Origin: Arthrobacter stackebrandtii | Lineage (GTDB): Bacteria > Actinomycetota > Actinomycetes > Actinomycetales > Micrococcaceae | DNA: 64,000 nucleotides | Direction: 5' to 3' | NCBI RefSeq assembly: GCF_017876675.1 | Contig: NZ_JAGIOI010000001.1 | Span: 3,100,001-3,164,000, forward strand | Shown: positions 44,463-53,765 of the stretch, piece by piece | Position numbering within the stretch: the first letter of the stretch is position 1 | How the letters are laid out: each line of letters begins with the position of its first letter | Notes under the pieces: generated by a model | Seen by the model: only the letters and a program-made list of their open reading frames with translations | Told to the model about the DNA's origin: nothing | The model's database searches: none | Position numbers and translations under genes: made by a program

Positions 44463-44468
44463 TACCTT
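44463..44468 (+). promoter_or_regulatory. -10 box (TACCTT) of leaderless sbcD
   Basis: TACCTT ends six bases before ATG 44475. Confidence 0.5.
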
Positions 44469-44474
44469 GGAAGC

Positions 44475-45662
44475 ATGAAGCTTCTGCACACCTCAGATTG
44501 GCACTTGGGCCGGGCCTTTCACGGCGTGGGCACCCTGGATGCCCAGCGCCGCTTTGCCGACCAGCTCCTGGACACCGTAACGGGCCAGGGGGTGGATGTG
44601 GTGCTCATTGCCGGGGACGTCTATGACCGCGCCCTGCCCGGCGTCGACGTCGTGAACCTCTTTGACGACATCCTGGCCCGGCTCAACCGGGCAGGGGTGC
44701 AGGTGGTTGTCACCAGCGGCAACCACGATTCCGCCACGCGCCTCGGATTTGGCGGCCGACTGCTGGAAAGCGCGGGCGTCCACCTGCGCACCCGCATCGC
44801 GGATCTCGCCGTGCCGGTCCTCCTGCCGCTGGAGCCGGACGCGCCAGGGGAACCGGGCGGCGCGGCCGGGCCGCAGTTGGCCATTTACGGCATCCCCTAC
44901 CTCGAACCGCGGCTCGTGGCCGAGGACCTCGGCGTGGAGACAGCCACCCACTTCGGGGTCACCGAGGCCGCCGTCGAGCTTATCCGGGCGGACCTTGCAA
45001 GCAGGCCTCCGGGCACCGCCTCCATTGTCCTGGCCCACACGTTCGCCAGCGGCGGGATCACCTCGGAAAGCGAACGCGACCTGGCCATCGGCGGAGTCGG
45101 CGCCGTGCCGCTGGACCTCTTCGAACCCTTCAGCTACACGGCACTGGGCCACCTGCACGGGCGCCAGCAGCTCAGTGAGAGCGTCCGCTACTCCGGCTCG
45201 CCCCTTCCGTACTCCTTCTCCGAGGCCAACCACGTCAAAGGTGCCTGGCTGCTGGAGATCACCGCCGCCGGCCTGGGCGAGGTCCGCAAGGTCGACTGGG
45301 CGCCGGAACGTGCCTTGAGCCTGGTCAAGGGCAAGCTGGCCGACGTGCTCGTTGATGAAAAGTGGGCCTCCGCGGAAGGCAACTACTGCCAGGTCACGCT
45401 CACCGACAACGACCGCCCTGAGCTCGCCATGGACCGCGTGCGCACCCGCTTTCCGCACACGCTGGTGCTGATGTTTGAGCCCGAAACCGCCCGGGACGCC
45501 ACCACCCAGAGCTACGGCGCCCGCATTGCCCAGGCTGCCGACGAGCTGGAACTCTGCTGCGGGTTCCTCGACCATGTGCGCCACCGCGCCGCGAACGACG
45601 ACGAACAGCAGCTTCTGCGCGGGGCCCTGGCCTCCGTGCGGGAAGAAGAGGCGACACGATGA
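44475..45662 (+). CDS. sbcD: Exonuclease SbcD (Mre11-like)
   Basis: The nuclease half of the SbcCD complex, which opens DNA hairpins and processes blocked ends. The 395-residue chain shows the metallophosphatase motifs LLHTSDWHLGR, IAGDVYDR, SGNHDS, LAHTF and ALGHLHGRQ. ATG 44475 follows a leaderless -10 box. The stop overlaps the sbcC start (ATGA). Confidence 0.95.
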   Translation: MKLLHTSDWHLGRAFHGVGTLDAQRRFADQLLDTVTGQGVDVVLIAGDVYDRALPGVDVVNLFDDILARLNRAGVQVVVTSGNHDSATRLGFGGRLLESAGVHLRTRIADLAVPVLLPLEPDAPGEPGGAAGPQLAIYGIPYLEPRLVAEDLGVETATHFGVTEAAVELIRADLASRPPGTASIVLAHTFASGGITSESERDLAIGGVGAVPLDLFEPFSYTALGHLHGRQQLSESVRYSGSPLPYSFSEANHVKGAWLLEITAAGLGEVRKVDWAPERALSLVKGKLADVLVDEKWASAEGNYCQVTLTDNDRPELAMDRVRTRFPHTLVLMFEPETARDATTQSYGARIAQAADELELCCGFLDHVRHRAANDDEQQLLRGALASVREEEATR

Positions 45663-48600
45663 GAATCCACCGCTTGGAAATTCAGGCCTTCGGCCCCTTT
45701 GCCGGCCGCGAAACCATCGACTTTGACCAGCTCGGCTCCCAGGGGCTGTTCCTGCTCAACGGCTCCACGGGCGCGGGAAAATCCAGCGTCCTGGACGCCA
45801 TCGCCTATGCCCTGTACGGGCAGGTGCCCGGCTCCCGCGCAAGCAGCCCGGCCCAGCTGCGCAGCCACCACGCCGCCGACGGTGTGGGGCCGGAGGTCAC
45901 CATCGAGTTCACGGCGGGCGGGCGGCGCCTTGAGGTCCGGCGCAGCCCGGAATGGATGCGTCCGCGCAAGCGCGGTGCCGGAACCACGCGTGAACAGGCC
46001 AGCACCCAGCTCCGCGAGAGGAACGGGGCGGGCTGGGAGGTCAAGTCGACGCGCAATGACGAGGCCGCCAGCGAGATCCAGTCGCTCCTTGGCATGAGCA
46101 TGGCCCAGTTCACCAAGGTGGTGCTGCTGGCCCAGGGCGACTTTGCCGCGTTCCTGCGCGCCAACGCCACGGACCGCCAGGCGCTGCTGCAGAAGCTCTT
46201 TGGCACAGACATTTATGAAGGCGTGCAGGAGCGGCTGGCCGCCGACTCCCGCCTGGCCCAGGACAACGTGGCTGCCGGGCTCGGTGAGCTGGCGGCAGCC
46301 GAACAGCTGGCACGCAGCCAAAGCGCCCAGGTGCTCGCGGCGGAGGAACAGGCCCTCGCATCCGCCGGACAGGGCGGCCAAGACATGGGCAGCACAGAAC
46401 CGGCCAGCATCGAAACTGCCGACGGAGCTGAACTGGAAGCCGCAACGGAAGCCGGTGCTTCGGAGGATGCAGTGCCCTGGGGCGAGCTGCACGGACCGGA
46501 CTTGTTCCAGTCCCTGAAGGAGGCACTGGCCCGGGCCGTGGACCGCACCGGCAGCTTGTCGGCGCAGGCACGGGACACGGCGGCGTCCCTGGCCGACTCC
46601 GTCCAGGAGGCTGAGAAGCTGCGGCGCAGGCACCTTGCCCTGGCCGCCGCCACGGCCGAGGAGGCCCGGCTGGCAGCCATGGCCCCGGAAGATGCCGGAC
46701 GGCGTGCCCGCCAGGAACGGCACCGCCAGGCGCAGGTGCTGGCCGCCGTCGTGGGCAATGCTGCAAAGGCCGCCAAGGCCTTGGCCCTTGCCGAGTCGGC
46801 GGCAGCTGGCGCCGGTGACGGCCTTGACGCCAACGCCATGGCCTCGGCCATGCTGGGCGGGGAATCCGCAACTGCCACGGTGGCGGCACTGGAAGGTGTG
46901 GACCGTGAGCTGACCGAACAGCTGGCCACGGTTGCTGCAGCCCTGCCGGGCGAGGCTGCGCACCGGCAGAAGACCCTGCAGCTGGCCAAGGACGGGGCCG
47001 CGCTGAAACTTGCCCTGCAACGGCAGGAACTTCAGGGCGAGGCTGCGGACACCGCCAAGGCAAGGTTGTCGCAGGTCCAGGAAAGACGAGAGGAAGTGCG
47101 GGCAGGTGCGGGCGCCGTCGACCACAGCGCACAGGCGGTGCGGGACGCAGAGCAGACGGTCGCCACGATCGAGGCCCACCAGTCACACAGCATCCGGGTG
47201 AAGGAACTGGACGCTGCCGAGTCCGCGGCACGTGAGCAAGCGCTCACCGCCAAGGCGGCCTGGCTCGAGGCCTTTGACCTGCGGCTCAGCCAGGCCGCCG
47301 GTGAGCTGGCCGCCACCCTCGTGGACGGTGAACCGTGCCAGGTGTGCGGCAGCACGGTCCACCCGGCACCGTCACCGCTCGCCGGCACCGGCGCGGACCT
47401 TGTCAAGGCCGAAACGGCCGCCAAGAAACGCTTTGAAGCATCGGACGCGGCAGCGACCGCGGCTCGCACCGTGCTGGAGGAAGCCCGGAACAAGCTGGCA
47501 ATCCTGGCCGAACGCGGCGGCGCCGGCGGCCTGCAGGAGGCGCGGGACGCCGTCGTGCTCAAGAAGGAGGAGCACCGGCTGGCCACGGAGGCGGCGGCGG
47601 AACTTGCCCGGCTGGTTGCGGAACTGGCCACCCTGCAGGCGGAAATTGATGCGGCGCAGCAGGCCGTTGTCGCGGCCACCGGGCAGGCGGCGTCCCTGGC
47701 TGCGGGCCAGGCTGCCCTGGAGTCCGAGCTGGCGGTGCTGGCGGCCTCGCTGGAGGTGGCCCGTGACGGGCACGCCACGCTGGAGGCCCGCCAGAACGCG
47801 CTGGCCCTGGCCCGGAAACCTGTTGCGGCACTGCTGGCGGCCAAGCGGGAGCTGGCCGCCGCCACGTCTGCCGCGGCCGATGCCTCCGCCGCCCTGGACA
47901 AGGAACTGGGGGAGTCCGACTTTGCCGATGCGGCGGGAGTCCGCGCGGCCCTGCTTGCACCGGCGGAGGCGGCCGAGCTCGACCGGCTGGTCAAGGATTA
48001 TGCGAGGGAGCTGGCCGTGAACGCCGACCGGCTGGCAGCCCCCGAGGTGGCCGCTGCCCGGGAGGAGGCCGCAGCCGGCACCGCCGTCCCCGGGGAGGAA
48101 ACGGTTGCGGAGCTGGTGCGCGGTGCCGCGGAGGCGAGGGCCGCGGAGGAGACCGCGGCACTGGCTGCGGGGATGGCACGCAATGCCGCCTCCCAGGTGG
48201 CACAGACCGGGGAGGAGTTCCTAGCCCTGGAGGAGAAGGTGGGGCCGCTGCGGGAACGCGCCCGCCTGCTGGCCGGACTGGCCGAAGCGGTGCGGGGCGG
48301 CGGCGACAACAAGTACAAGATGACGCTCAGCGCCTACGTCCTGGCAGCCCGCCTGGAACAGGTGGCCGAGGCCGCCTCACTGCGCCTGGGCACCATGAGC
48401 GACGCCCGCTACACGCTGCGCCACAGCGACGCGAAGAAGGGAAACCAGAAGGCGGGACTGGGCTTGGAGGTCGTGGACGGGTGGACCGGGCTCAGCCGCG
48501 ACACCGCCACGCTGTCGGGAGGCGAGTCATTCATGGCCTCCCTGTCGCTGGCACTGGGCCTGTCCGACGTCGTGCAGCAGGAGTCCGGCGGCCTGGACAT

Positions 48601-48820
48601 TGAGACCTTGTTTGTTGACGAGGGCTTCGGCAGCCTGGATGAGGAATCTCTGGAACAGGTCATGGATGCCCTCGAGGGGCTGCGCGACGGCGGCCGAATG
48701 GTGGGCCTGGTCAGCCACGTGGCCGAGATGAAGCAGCGCATCCCGCTGCACCTGCACGTGCACAAGGGACGCCACGGCTCCACCGTGGAGCTGAAGATGG
48801 CGGGGGCCGGGACGCCGTGA
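45659..48820 (+). CDS. sbcC: Exonuclease SbcC (Rad50-like SMC ATPase)
   Basis: The 1053-residue ATPase partner of SbcD. N-terminal Walker A is NGSTGAGKSSV; a long Ala/Glu/Arg-rich coiled coil runs from about 180 to 860, broken in the middle by the zinc hook CQVC (Cys560 and Cys563), where two molecules join. The C-terminal lobe has the ABC signature LSGGESFMASLSLALGLSD and Walker B IETLFVDEGFGSLDEE. Confidence 0.95.
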   Translation: MRIHRLEIQAFGPFAGRETIDFDQLGSQGLFLLNGSTGAGKSSVLDAIAYALYGQVPGSRASSPAQLRSHHAADGVGPEVTIEFTAGGRRLEVRRSPEWMRPRKRGAGTTREQASTQLRERNGAGWEVKSTRNDEAASEIQSLLGMSMAQFTKVVLLAQGDFAAFLRANATDRQALLQKLFGTDIYEGVQERLAADSRLAQDNVAAGLGELAAAEQLARSQSAQVLAAEEQALASAGQGGQDMGSTEPASIETADGAELEAATEAGASEDAVPWGELHGPDLFQSLKEALARAVDRTGSLSAQARDTAASLADSVQEAEKLRRRHLALAAATAEEARLAAMAPEDAGRRARQERHRQAQVLAAVVGNAAKAAKALALAESAAAGAGDGLDANAMASAMLGGESATATVAALEGVDRELTEQLATVAAALPGEAAHRQKTLQLAKDGAALKLALQRQELQGEAADTAKARLSQVQERREEVRAGAGAVDHSAQAVRDAEQTVATIEAHQSHSIRVKELDAAESAAREQALTAKAAWLEAFDLRLSQAAGELAATLVDGEPCQVCGSTVHPAPSPLAGTGADLVKAETAAKKRFEASDAAATAARTVLEEARNKLAILAERGGAGGLQEARDAVVLKKEEHRLATEAAAELARLVAELATLQAEIDAAQQAVVAATGQAASLAAGQAALESELAVLAASLEVARDGHATLEARQNALALARKPVAALLAAKRELAAATSAAADASAALDKELGESDFADAAGVRAALLAPAEAAELDRLVKDYARELAVNADRLAAPEVAAAREEAAAGTAVPGEETVAELVRGAAEARAAEETAALAAGMARNAASQVAQTGEEFLALEEKVGPLRERARLLAGLAEAVRGGGDNKYKMTLSAYVLAARLEQVAEAASLRLGTMSDARYTLRHSDAKKGNQKAGLGLEVVDGWTGLSRDTATLSGGESFMASLSLALGLSDVVQQESGGLDIETLFVDEGFGSLDEESLEQVMDALEGLRDGGRMVGLVSHVAEMKQRIPLHLHVHKGRHGSTVELKMAGAGTP

Positions 48821-48904
48821 ACGGGTAGACTTGCCGGGTTGCTGCTTGACGAAACCGGTGTTTGGGACCGGCACAGGCAGCAGCCGCGACAAACGTGAAA
48901 GCAG

Positions 48905-50206
48905 TTGGCCATCACACCCTCCACCGACATTTCCCCCGCCCCGGCCGTCAAGGGCGGACGCTACTCAGTCCTTCCCCGGCTCGCCGGCACCGGATACATC
49001 CCCCTGGGCCTCTTTGCCAGGGTCCCGCTGGCCATGCAGACCATCGGCGTCCTCACCATGGTCACCGGCGTCAGCGCCTCCTACGCCGTCGGCGGTTTCG
49101 CCGCGGGCTGCGTGGGAGTGGGTGCCGCCGTCGGGGCGCCGGTCATCGGCTTCCTTGCAGACCGGCTGGGCCAGAAGCGCGTGCTGCTGGTGCTGGCGGT
49201 GGTCAACGCACTGCTGCTGGCGGCCGTGGTGCTGCTCAGCTACACCATCCTGCCCGCCGGCGGCAACGGACCGGCCGACGGCGGAACACTCGCCGTGATG
49301 GCCGCAGCCCTGCTGGTGGGTGCCACCTCCCCGCAGGTGGGGCCGCTGTCCCGGGTGCGGTGGATGGCGCTGAGCAGAAAGCTGCCTGCCAAGGAACAGG
49401 GCCCTGCCGTGGACACGGCGCTGTCCCTTGAAGGCACGGCCGACGAGGTGACGTTCGTGCTGGGACCGGCCCTCGTGGGGCTGCTGGCCTCGCTTGTTGC
49501 ACCGTGGCTGCCGCTGGTCATTGCAGCCGCCATGACCGCCGTGCTGGTCTCCCTCTTTGCCGTGCACCACACCGTTGAGGCGGTGGGTCCCCGGGCCGCG
49601 GCCAGCACGGTGGGCAACGCCGGCTACGTCGCCAAGGAGAAGCCCAACTGGTTCCTGGTGGCCGTGCCCGTGGCCGGAATGCTGGCCATGGGCACCTTCT
49701 TTGGCTCCTCGCAGACCGCGCTGACAGCCTTCACCGGCGTGCACGGTTCGGTGGACCAGGCCGGGCTCATGTACGCCATCATGGGCCTGAGCTCCGCATT
49801 CACTGCGTTGTCCGTGGCCTATTGGCCCGAGAAGTTCAACTACACCTGGCGGTGGGTGGTGATTGCCGGGCTGATGGCGGCAGGCTCGGTCATGTTCCTG
49901 GTCCCGGAATCCCTGGGGCAGATGGGGTGGGTGCTGCTGCTGATGGGCCTGCCCGTGGGCCCGGTGATGGTCTCAATTTTCAGCGTGGGCAGCGTTGTCG
50001 CCCCGCAGCAGTGGATGGGCACCGTCATGACGGCCCTCTCCAGCGGCATCGTGGCAGGGACCGCCCTCGGCTCGGCCGTGTCCGGGGCCCTGGCCCAAAG
50101 CTCCGGCTACTACGCGGCGTTCCTCGTCCCCATCGCCGCGGCATCCACCTTGTTCGTGCTGGGCCTGGTGTCAGTGGTGGTCCTGCGGCGGCGCACCGCC
50201 CGGTAG
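48905..50206 (+). CDS. MFS transporter
   Basis: A 433-residue major facilitator protein with twelve predicted helices; the loop between helices 2 and 3 has GFLADRLGQKRV, the MFS motif A. Probably an exporter of drugs or metabolites; substrate unknown. The start is TTG 48905, as no ATG or GTG lies in frame nearby. A TAGACT box at 48827-48832 is 72 bases upstream, and a 19-codon reading frame (TTG 48839 to TGA 48898) sits between. Confidence 0.87.
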   Translation: MAITPSTDISPAPAVKGGRYSVLPRLAGTGYIPLGLFARVPLAMQTIGVLTMVTGVSASYAVGGFAAGCVGVGAAVGAPVIGFLADRLGQKRVLLVLAVVNALLLAAVVLLSYTILPAGGNGPADGGTLAVMAAALLVGATSPQVGPLSRVRWMALSRKLPAKEQGPAVDTALSLEGTADEVTFVLGPALVGLLASLVAPWLPLVIAAAMTAVLVSLFAVHHTVEAVGPRAAASTVGNAGYVAKEKPNWFLVAVPVAGMLAMGTFFGSSQTALTAFTGVHGSVDQAGLMYAIMGLSSAFTALSVAYWPEKFNYTWRWVVIAGLMAAGSVMFLVPESLGQMGWVLLLMGLPVGPVMVSIFSVGSVVAPQQWMGTVMTALSSGIVAGTALGSAVSGALAQSSGYYAAFLVPIAAASTLFVLGLVSVVVLRRRTAR

Positions 50207-50265
50207 GCCCGGAACCCCGTTGCGCAACTGGACGGCGCCTTGCGGAACCGGCGGCCTGGCCAAGG

Positions 50266-51084
50266 TCAGCCCAAGAATGCGATGGCCGCGTCCTTGAACT
50301 CCCGCGAGGTCACGGTGTTGTTGTGGTTGCGGCCCTCGATGACCAGCTGTTCCGTGCCGGGGCTGAGCTCGGCGAGCCGGCTCATGGTGCGGGCGCGCTC
50401 GTCCAGGCTGCCGGCCACCAGCAGGACCGGCATGTGCGGCACGGCGTCCGCAGGCTCAAACGGCTCCATCTTGACGGCCTGGACCAGGGCCAGCAGGGCA
50501 AAGATGTCATTGGAGGGCACCAGCTGTGCCATGTTCAGCAGCCAGACGGTGGACTCGTCCGCAATGGGGGTTCCGTCGTTGAGGAAATCCTGTGCCGCGC
50601 GCAGGTCAAAATCCGCCAGCGGGTCTTCCGGGTTGGGGCCGCCCAGCACTATCCTGCGCACCAGCTCCGGCTGCGTTGCGCCGAATTCCCAGGCCAGCCG
50701 CGAGCCCATCGAGTAACCGACCAGGTCCACCCCGCTGGTGGGGTCGCCGTCCCGCAGCGGCCGCACGCCCTGGTCAATGAGGATCTGCAGCAGGTCCGCC
50801 CTGATTTTGCCCGGCGTGTACGAGTCAAGGTCGTAGGGTGAGGTGCTTGCGCCGTGTCCCGGCAGGTCAACGCTCAGGACGTTTCGCCCGGCCCGGTTCA
50901 GGGCGGACACCCACCCGGTCTTGACCCAGTTCAATTCAACGGAGGAGGCGAATCCGTGGATCAGGAAAACAGGGGGCAGGGGGGCCGGCTCGTCGGCCTC
51001 GAAAACCACCACATGCAGCCCGGCCGGGGCGCCCTCAATGGAGTGTTGGGCCGCCGGAGCCGCGTTCTTGCCAAGGGAAGACAT
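50266..51084 (-). CDS. Alpha/beta hydrolase
   Basis: A 272-residue hydrolase: FLIHGFASS (oxyanion), VLSVDLPGHGAS, nucleophile GYSMGSRLAW, acid in LLVAGSLDE, and His in EGRNHNNTV. A general lipase/esterase-type fold with unknown substrate. ATG 51084 is chosen because AAAGG lies eight bases before it; an in-frame TTG or similar at 51132 would add a basic tail. Convergent with the MFS gene. Confidence 0.85.
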   Translation of the reverse strand: MSSLGKNAAPAAQHSIEGAPAGLHVVVFEADEPAPLPPVFLIHGFASSVELNWVKTGWVSALNRAGRNVLSVDLPGHGASTSPYDLDSYTPGKIRADLLQILIDQGVRPLRDGDPTSGVDLVGYSMGSRLAWEFGATQPELVRRIVLGGPNPEDPLADFDLRAAQDFLNDGTPIADESTVWLLNMAQLVPSNDIFALLALVQAVKMEPFEPADAVPHMPVLLVAGSLDERARTMSRLAELSPGTEQLVIEGRNHNNTVTSREFKDAAIAFLG

Positions 51085-51162
51085 AACTGGACCTTTCCCG
51101 CGGCGGGCCGTGCCGCCGTCGTACGTCAACAATAGCGAATGGCGGGCGCGGCCGGGCAGGAG

Positions 51163-52560
51163 TCAGGCGCGCGTGGCGGACTGGGTCCGGCGGTACCGCT
51201 GCCCGACCCAGCTCAGGGCCGCAATCGCGGCGACCAGGGAGAAGGTGCCCAGCAGCTGCCTGCCGCTGACGGGATCGCTGAAGCCGACGGCGAAGATGGC
51301 GGCGAGCAGCACCAGGCCGGCGATGGTCAGCCACGGGAATCCGCGCATGCGCAGGGGCAGGGGGGTGCCGTCGCGGTCGGCCCGGCGCCGCAGGATGAAC
51401 TGCGAGAGCAGCGCCGCGCCCCAGATCACCAGGCAGGTGGAGCCCACAAGGTTCAGCAGGATGCGCAGGACGGTGTCGGGGTAAAAGAACTCCCACAGGA
51501 CCGTAACAAAGCCGAACGCCACAGACACGAGGACGGCGGCCACCGGTACCTGGCGGGAGTTGATGCGCTTGAACGGGCGGGGGGCCTCGCGGCGTTCGGA
51601 GAGTGAGTAGATCATCCGGGAGGCGCCATAGAGATTGGCGTTCAGGGCGGAGAGGAGTGCGGCGACGGCCACGAGGGTGATGGCGGTGCCTGCCCAGGGC
51701 AGCCCGGCATAGTTCAGCACGCCGGCGAAGGGGGACAACAGTGCCTGCGAGGTCCAGGGCAGGACGGCGGCGATGATGAAGATCGAGCCCACGTAGAACA
51801 CCAGGATGCGCCACACCACGGTGCGGACGGCGACGGCCACGCTGCGGGCGGGGTCGGCTGTTTCGGCGGCGGCGACGGCCACGATTTCGGTGCCGCCGAA
51901 GGCGAAGGCCACCACGAAGAGGGCGGAGGCGATCCCGGCCATGCCCGTGGGTGCGAAACCGCCGTTGCCCGTTAGGTTGCCGAGTCCGGGGGAGGGTGTG
52001 CCGGGGATCCAGCCGAGCAGCAGCGCTGCGCCGAAGGCCAGGAACAGGACAATGGCGGCCACCTTCAGCAGGGCAAACCAGAATTCAAACTCGCCGTAGT
52101 TTTTCACCGCGGTGAGGTTGACGGCCGTGAAGATGACCATGAAGATCAGGGTCAGTGCCCAGGCGGGCAGGACGGGCCAGATGGTGACCAGCAGTTGCGC
52201 GGCGCCCAGTGCCTCCGCGGCAATGACCACCACCAGCTGCAGCCACCACAGCCAGCCCACGGTGGACCCGGCCACCTTGCCCATGGCCTTTTCCGCATAG
52301 ACGGAGAAGGCGCCCGAGTTGGGGTTGGCCGCGGCCATCTCGCCCAGGGCCCACATGACCAGGATGATCAGCGTCCCGGCCACCAGGTAGGAGATGAGCA
52401 CGGCAGGGCCGGCCAGCATGATGCCCTCGCCGGAACCGAGGAAGAGCCCTGCCCCGATGGCGGAGCCGAGGCCCATCATGGTCAGCTGGCGCTGCTTGAG
52501 CGAATGCCCCAGCCCGGACTTTGCGGGTGCTGTCGTGGCGGCGTCGGGTTGGTGCGTCAT
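51163..52560 (-). CDS. Amino acid permease, APC superfamily
   Basis: A 465-residue transporter with twelve helices. MMGLGSAIGAGLFLGSGEGI is the helix-1 substrate signature, and GEMAAANPNSGAFSVYAE and AFAFGGTEIVAVAAAETADP are typical of the AAT family (GabP, AnsP, ProY type). It takes up an amino acid with protons; the exact one is unknown. TTGACA (52633-52628, minus strand) is a possible -35 box in the 275-bp divergent region shared with the NrtR gene. Confidence 0.9.
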   Translation of the reverse strand: MTHQPDAATTAPAKSGLGHSLKQRQLTMMGLGSAIGAGLFLGSGEGIMLAGPAVLISYLVAGTLIILVMWALGEMAAANPNSGAFSVYAEKAMGKVAGSTVGWLWWLQLVVVIAAEALGAAQLLVTIWPVLPAWALTLIFMVIFTAVNLTAVKNYGEFEFWFALLKVAAIVLFLAFGAALLLGWIPGTPSPGLGNLTGNGGFAPTGMAGIASALFVVAFAFGGTEIVAVAAAETADPARSVAVAVRTVVWRILVFYVGSIFIIAAVLPWTSQALLSPFAGVLNYAGLPWAGTAITLVAVAALLSALNANLYGASRMIYSLSERREAPRPFKRINSRQVPVAAVLVSVAFGFVTVLWEFFYPDTVLRILLNLVGSTCLVIWGAALLSQFILRRRADRDGTPLPLRMRGFPWLTIAGLVLLAAIFAVGFSDPVSGRQLLGTFSLVAAIAALSWVGQRYRRTQSATRA

Positions 52561-52771
52561 GAAAGGGGTGGCCTTCTTTGCTGTTCCGGGCAGGGTTGCT
52601 CCGCGGATGATCGGAATGTGTGATCCCTGTCAAGAATTATCCATCATGTGGGCGACAGTCCCAATTCGCCCGACGCCGGAGCCCGACCCCCGGCCCGATC
52701 CCTGCCAGGTGCAGGCGGGGTGGCCGCCGCCTTGTGGCGGGGGAGATTTGTTTCATTGCCCGCCGGCGTCG

Positions 52772-52777
52772 TAGAAT
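52772..52777 (+). promoter_or_regulatory. -10 box (TAGAAT) of the nrtR gene
   Basis: TAGAAT lies two bases before the operator dyad, so the transcription start falls inside the dyad. The leader to ATG 52836 is about 50 bases. Confidence 0.55.
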
Positions 52778-52778
52778 C

Positions 52779-52803
52779 AGTTGTAGTCAAAATGACTCTA
52801 ACT
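52779..52803. promoter_or_regulatory. NrtR operator dyad
   Basis: The 25 bases show AGTT-N2-AGTCA-N3-TGACT-N2-AACT symmetry. It follows a -10 box directly and precedes the regulator gene, as expected for autorepression by an NrtR dimer. That it also controls nadABC downstream is inferred from co-direction. Confidence 0.7.
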
Positions 52804-52835
52804 GGATCAGCCATCGGAAAGGTGGGGTGCAGGGC

Positions 52836-53594
52836 ATGGAACGGACGGAATTTGTCAGCGCGGCAAACATCAGCGAGCGGCTCGCGCAGCCGCCGGCACT
52901 GGCCATCTCCACTGTCATTTTCGCGCTTCGGCCCAGTGAAAAGACCGGCCGCCCCACGCTGTGGCTGCCTCTCGTGCGGCGCATCCGCGAACCGTTCAAG
53001 GGGCTGTGGGCGCTGCCCGGCGGGCCCCTGACCCAGGCCGACTCGTTGCAGGATGCGGCCGCCCGCAACCTGCGCGACACCACGGGCCTGGCCCCGAGCT
53101 ACCTCGAGCAGCTGTATGCCTTCGGGGGCCTGCACCGCTCGCCCAGCCAGCGCGTCGTCTCCATCGTGTACTGGGCCCTGGTCCAGTCCACCGAGGCCGA
53201 GCTTGCACAGGAGTCGGAAAACGTCCAGTGGTTCCGGGCGGACGGCTTGCAGGAGCTGGCCTTTGACCACAACGAGATCGTCAACTATGCCCTGTGGCGG
53301 CTGCGCAACAAGATGGAGTACGGATCCATTGCCTACCACCTGCTGGGTGAAAAGTTCACCCTGGCCCAGGTCCGTGAGGTTTATGAGGCCGTGCTGAACC
53401 GCAAGGTCGACCCCGCCAACTTCCGCCGCCAACTCAAGCAGACTCCGTACATTGAGCCCACCGACGAGTTCCTCCAGGGCGGCAAGCACCGCCCGCCCCG
53501 CCTCTACCGCTACACCGGGGAGGATGCGCACACGTGGCCGGGGGGCAAGGCAGGCGACATCGGCCCGCCCGGGCATCCCCCGTCCCGCCCCTAG
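52836..53594 (+). CDS. nrtR: NrtR-type Nudix regulator of NAD synthesis
   Basis: A 252-residue protein: N-terminal Nudix domain with a degenerate box (GPLTQADSLQDAAARNLRDTTGL, where Asp, Asn and Asp-Thr replace the catalytic Glu residues), then a winged helix (about 155-220, GEKFTLAQVREVYEAVLNRKVDPANFRRQL). NrtR proteins bind ADP-ribose or NAD metabolites and repress NAD genes. Loss of the Nudix catalytic residues fits a sensor rather than an enzyme. It lies 171 bp upstream of nadA, with its own operator dyad at 52779-52803. Confidence 0.9.
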   Translation: MERTEFVSAANISERLAQPPALAISTVIFALRPSEKTGRPTLWLPLVRRIREPFKGLWALPGGPLTQADSLQDAAARNLRDTTGLAPSYLEQLYAFGGLHRSPSQRVVSIVYWALVQSTEAELAQESENVQWFRADGLQELAFDHNEIVNYALWRLRNKMEYGSIAYHLLGEKFTLAQVREVYEAVLNRKVDPANFRRQLKQTPYIEPTDEFLQGGKHRPPRLYRYTGEDAHTWPGGKAGDIGPPGHPPSRP

Positions 53595-53753
53595 CCAATC
53601 CCGCCCCTAGCACGTCCCGCCGGCCCCATTCCCCGCCCCATTCCCAACGCTGTCGCAGCAAATGCTGGATTATCCCGGACCCTGTCGCAGCATTGGCCGG
53701 ATATTTTCAAACCCTTCCGCACCGTCCCACTCACGTCCCCCTGCCTCAACACC
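53595..53753. other. Gap before nadA with a direct repeat
   Basis: CTGTCGCAGCA occurs twice (53650-53660 and 53682-53692), each followed by a similar TGxxGGAT-type sequence. It could be a regulator site or the nadA promoter area; no strong promoter is visible and no other gene is seen. Confidence 0.4.
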
Positions 53754-53765
53754 TTGGAGCAAGCC

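Noticed and set aside
45512-47179. Minus-strand frame of 555 codons opposite sbcD/sbcC
   Set aside because: No membrane or domain pattern and no ribosome site; sbcC on the other strand has Walker and zinc-hook motifs across the same region.
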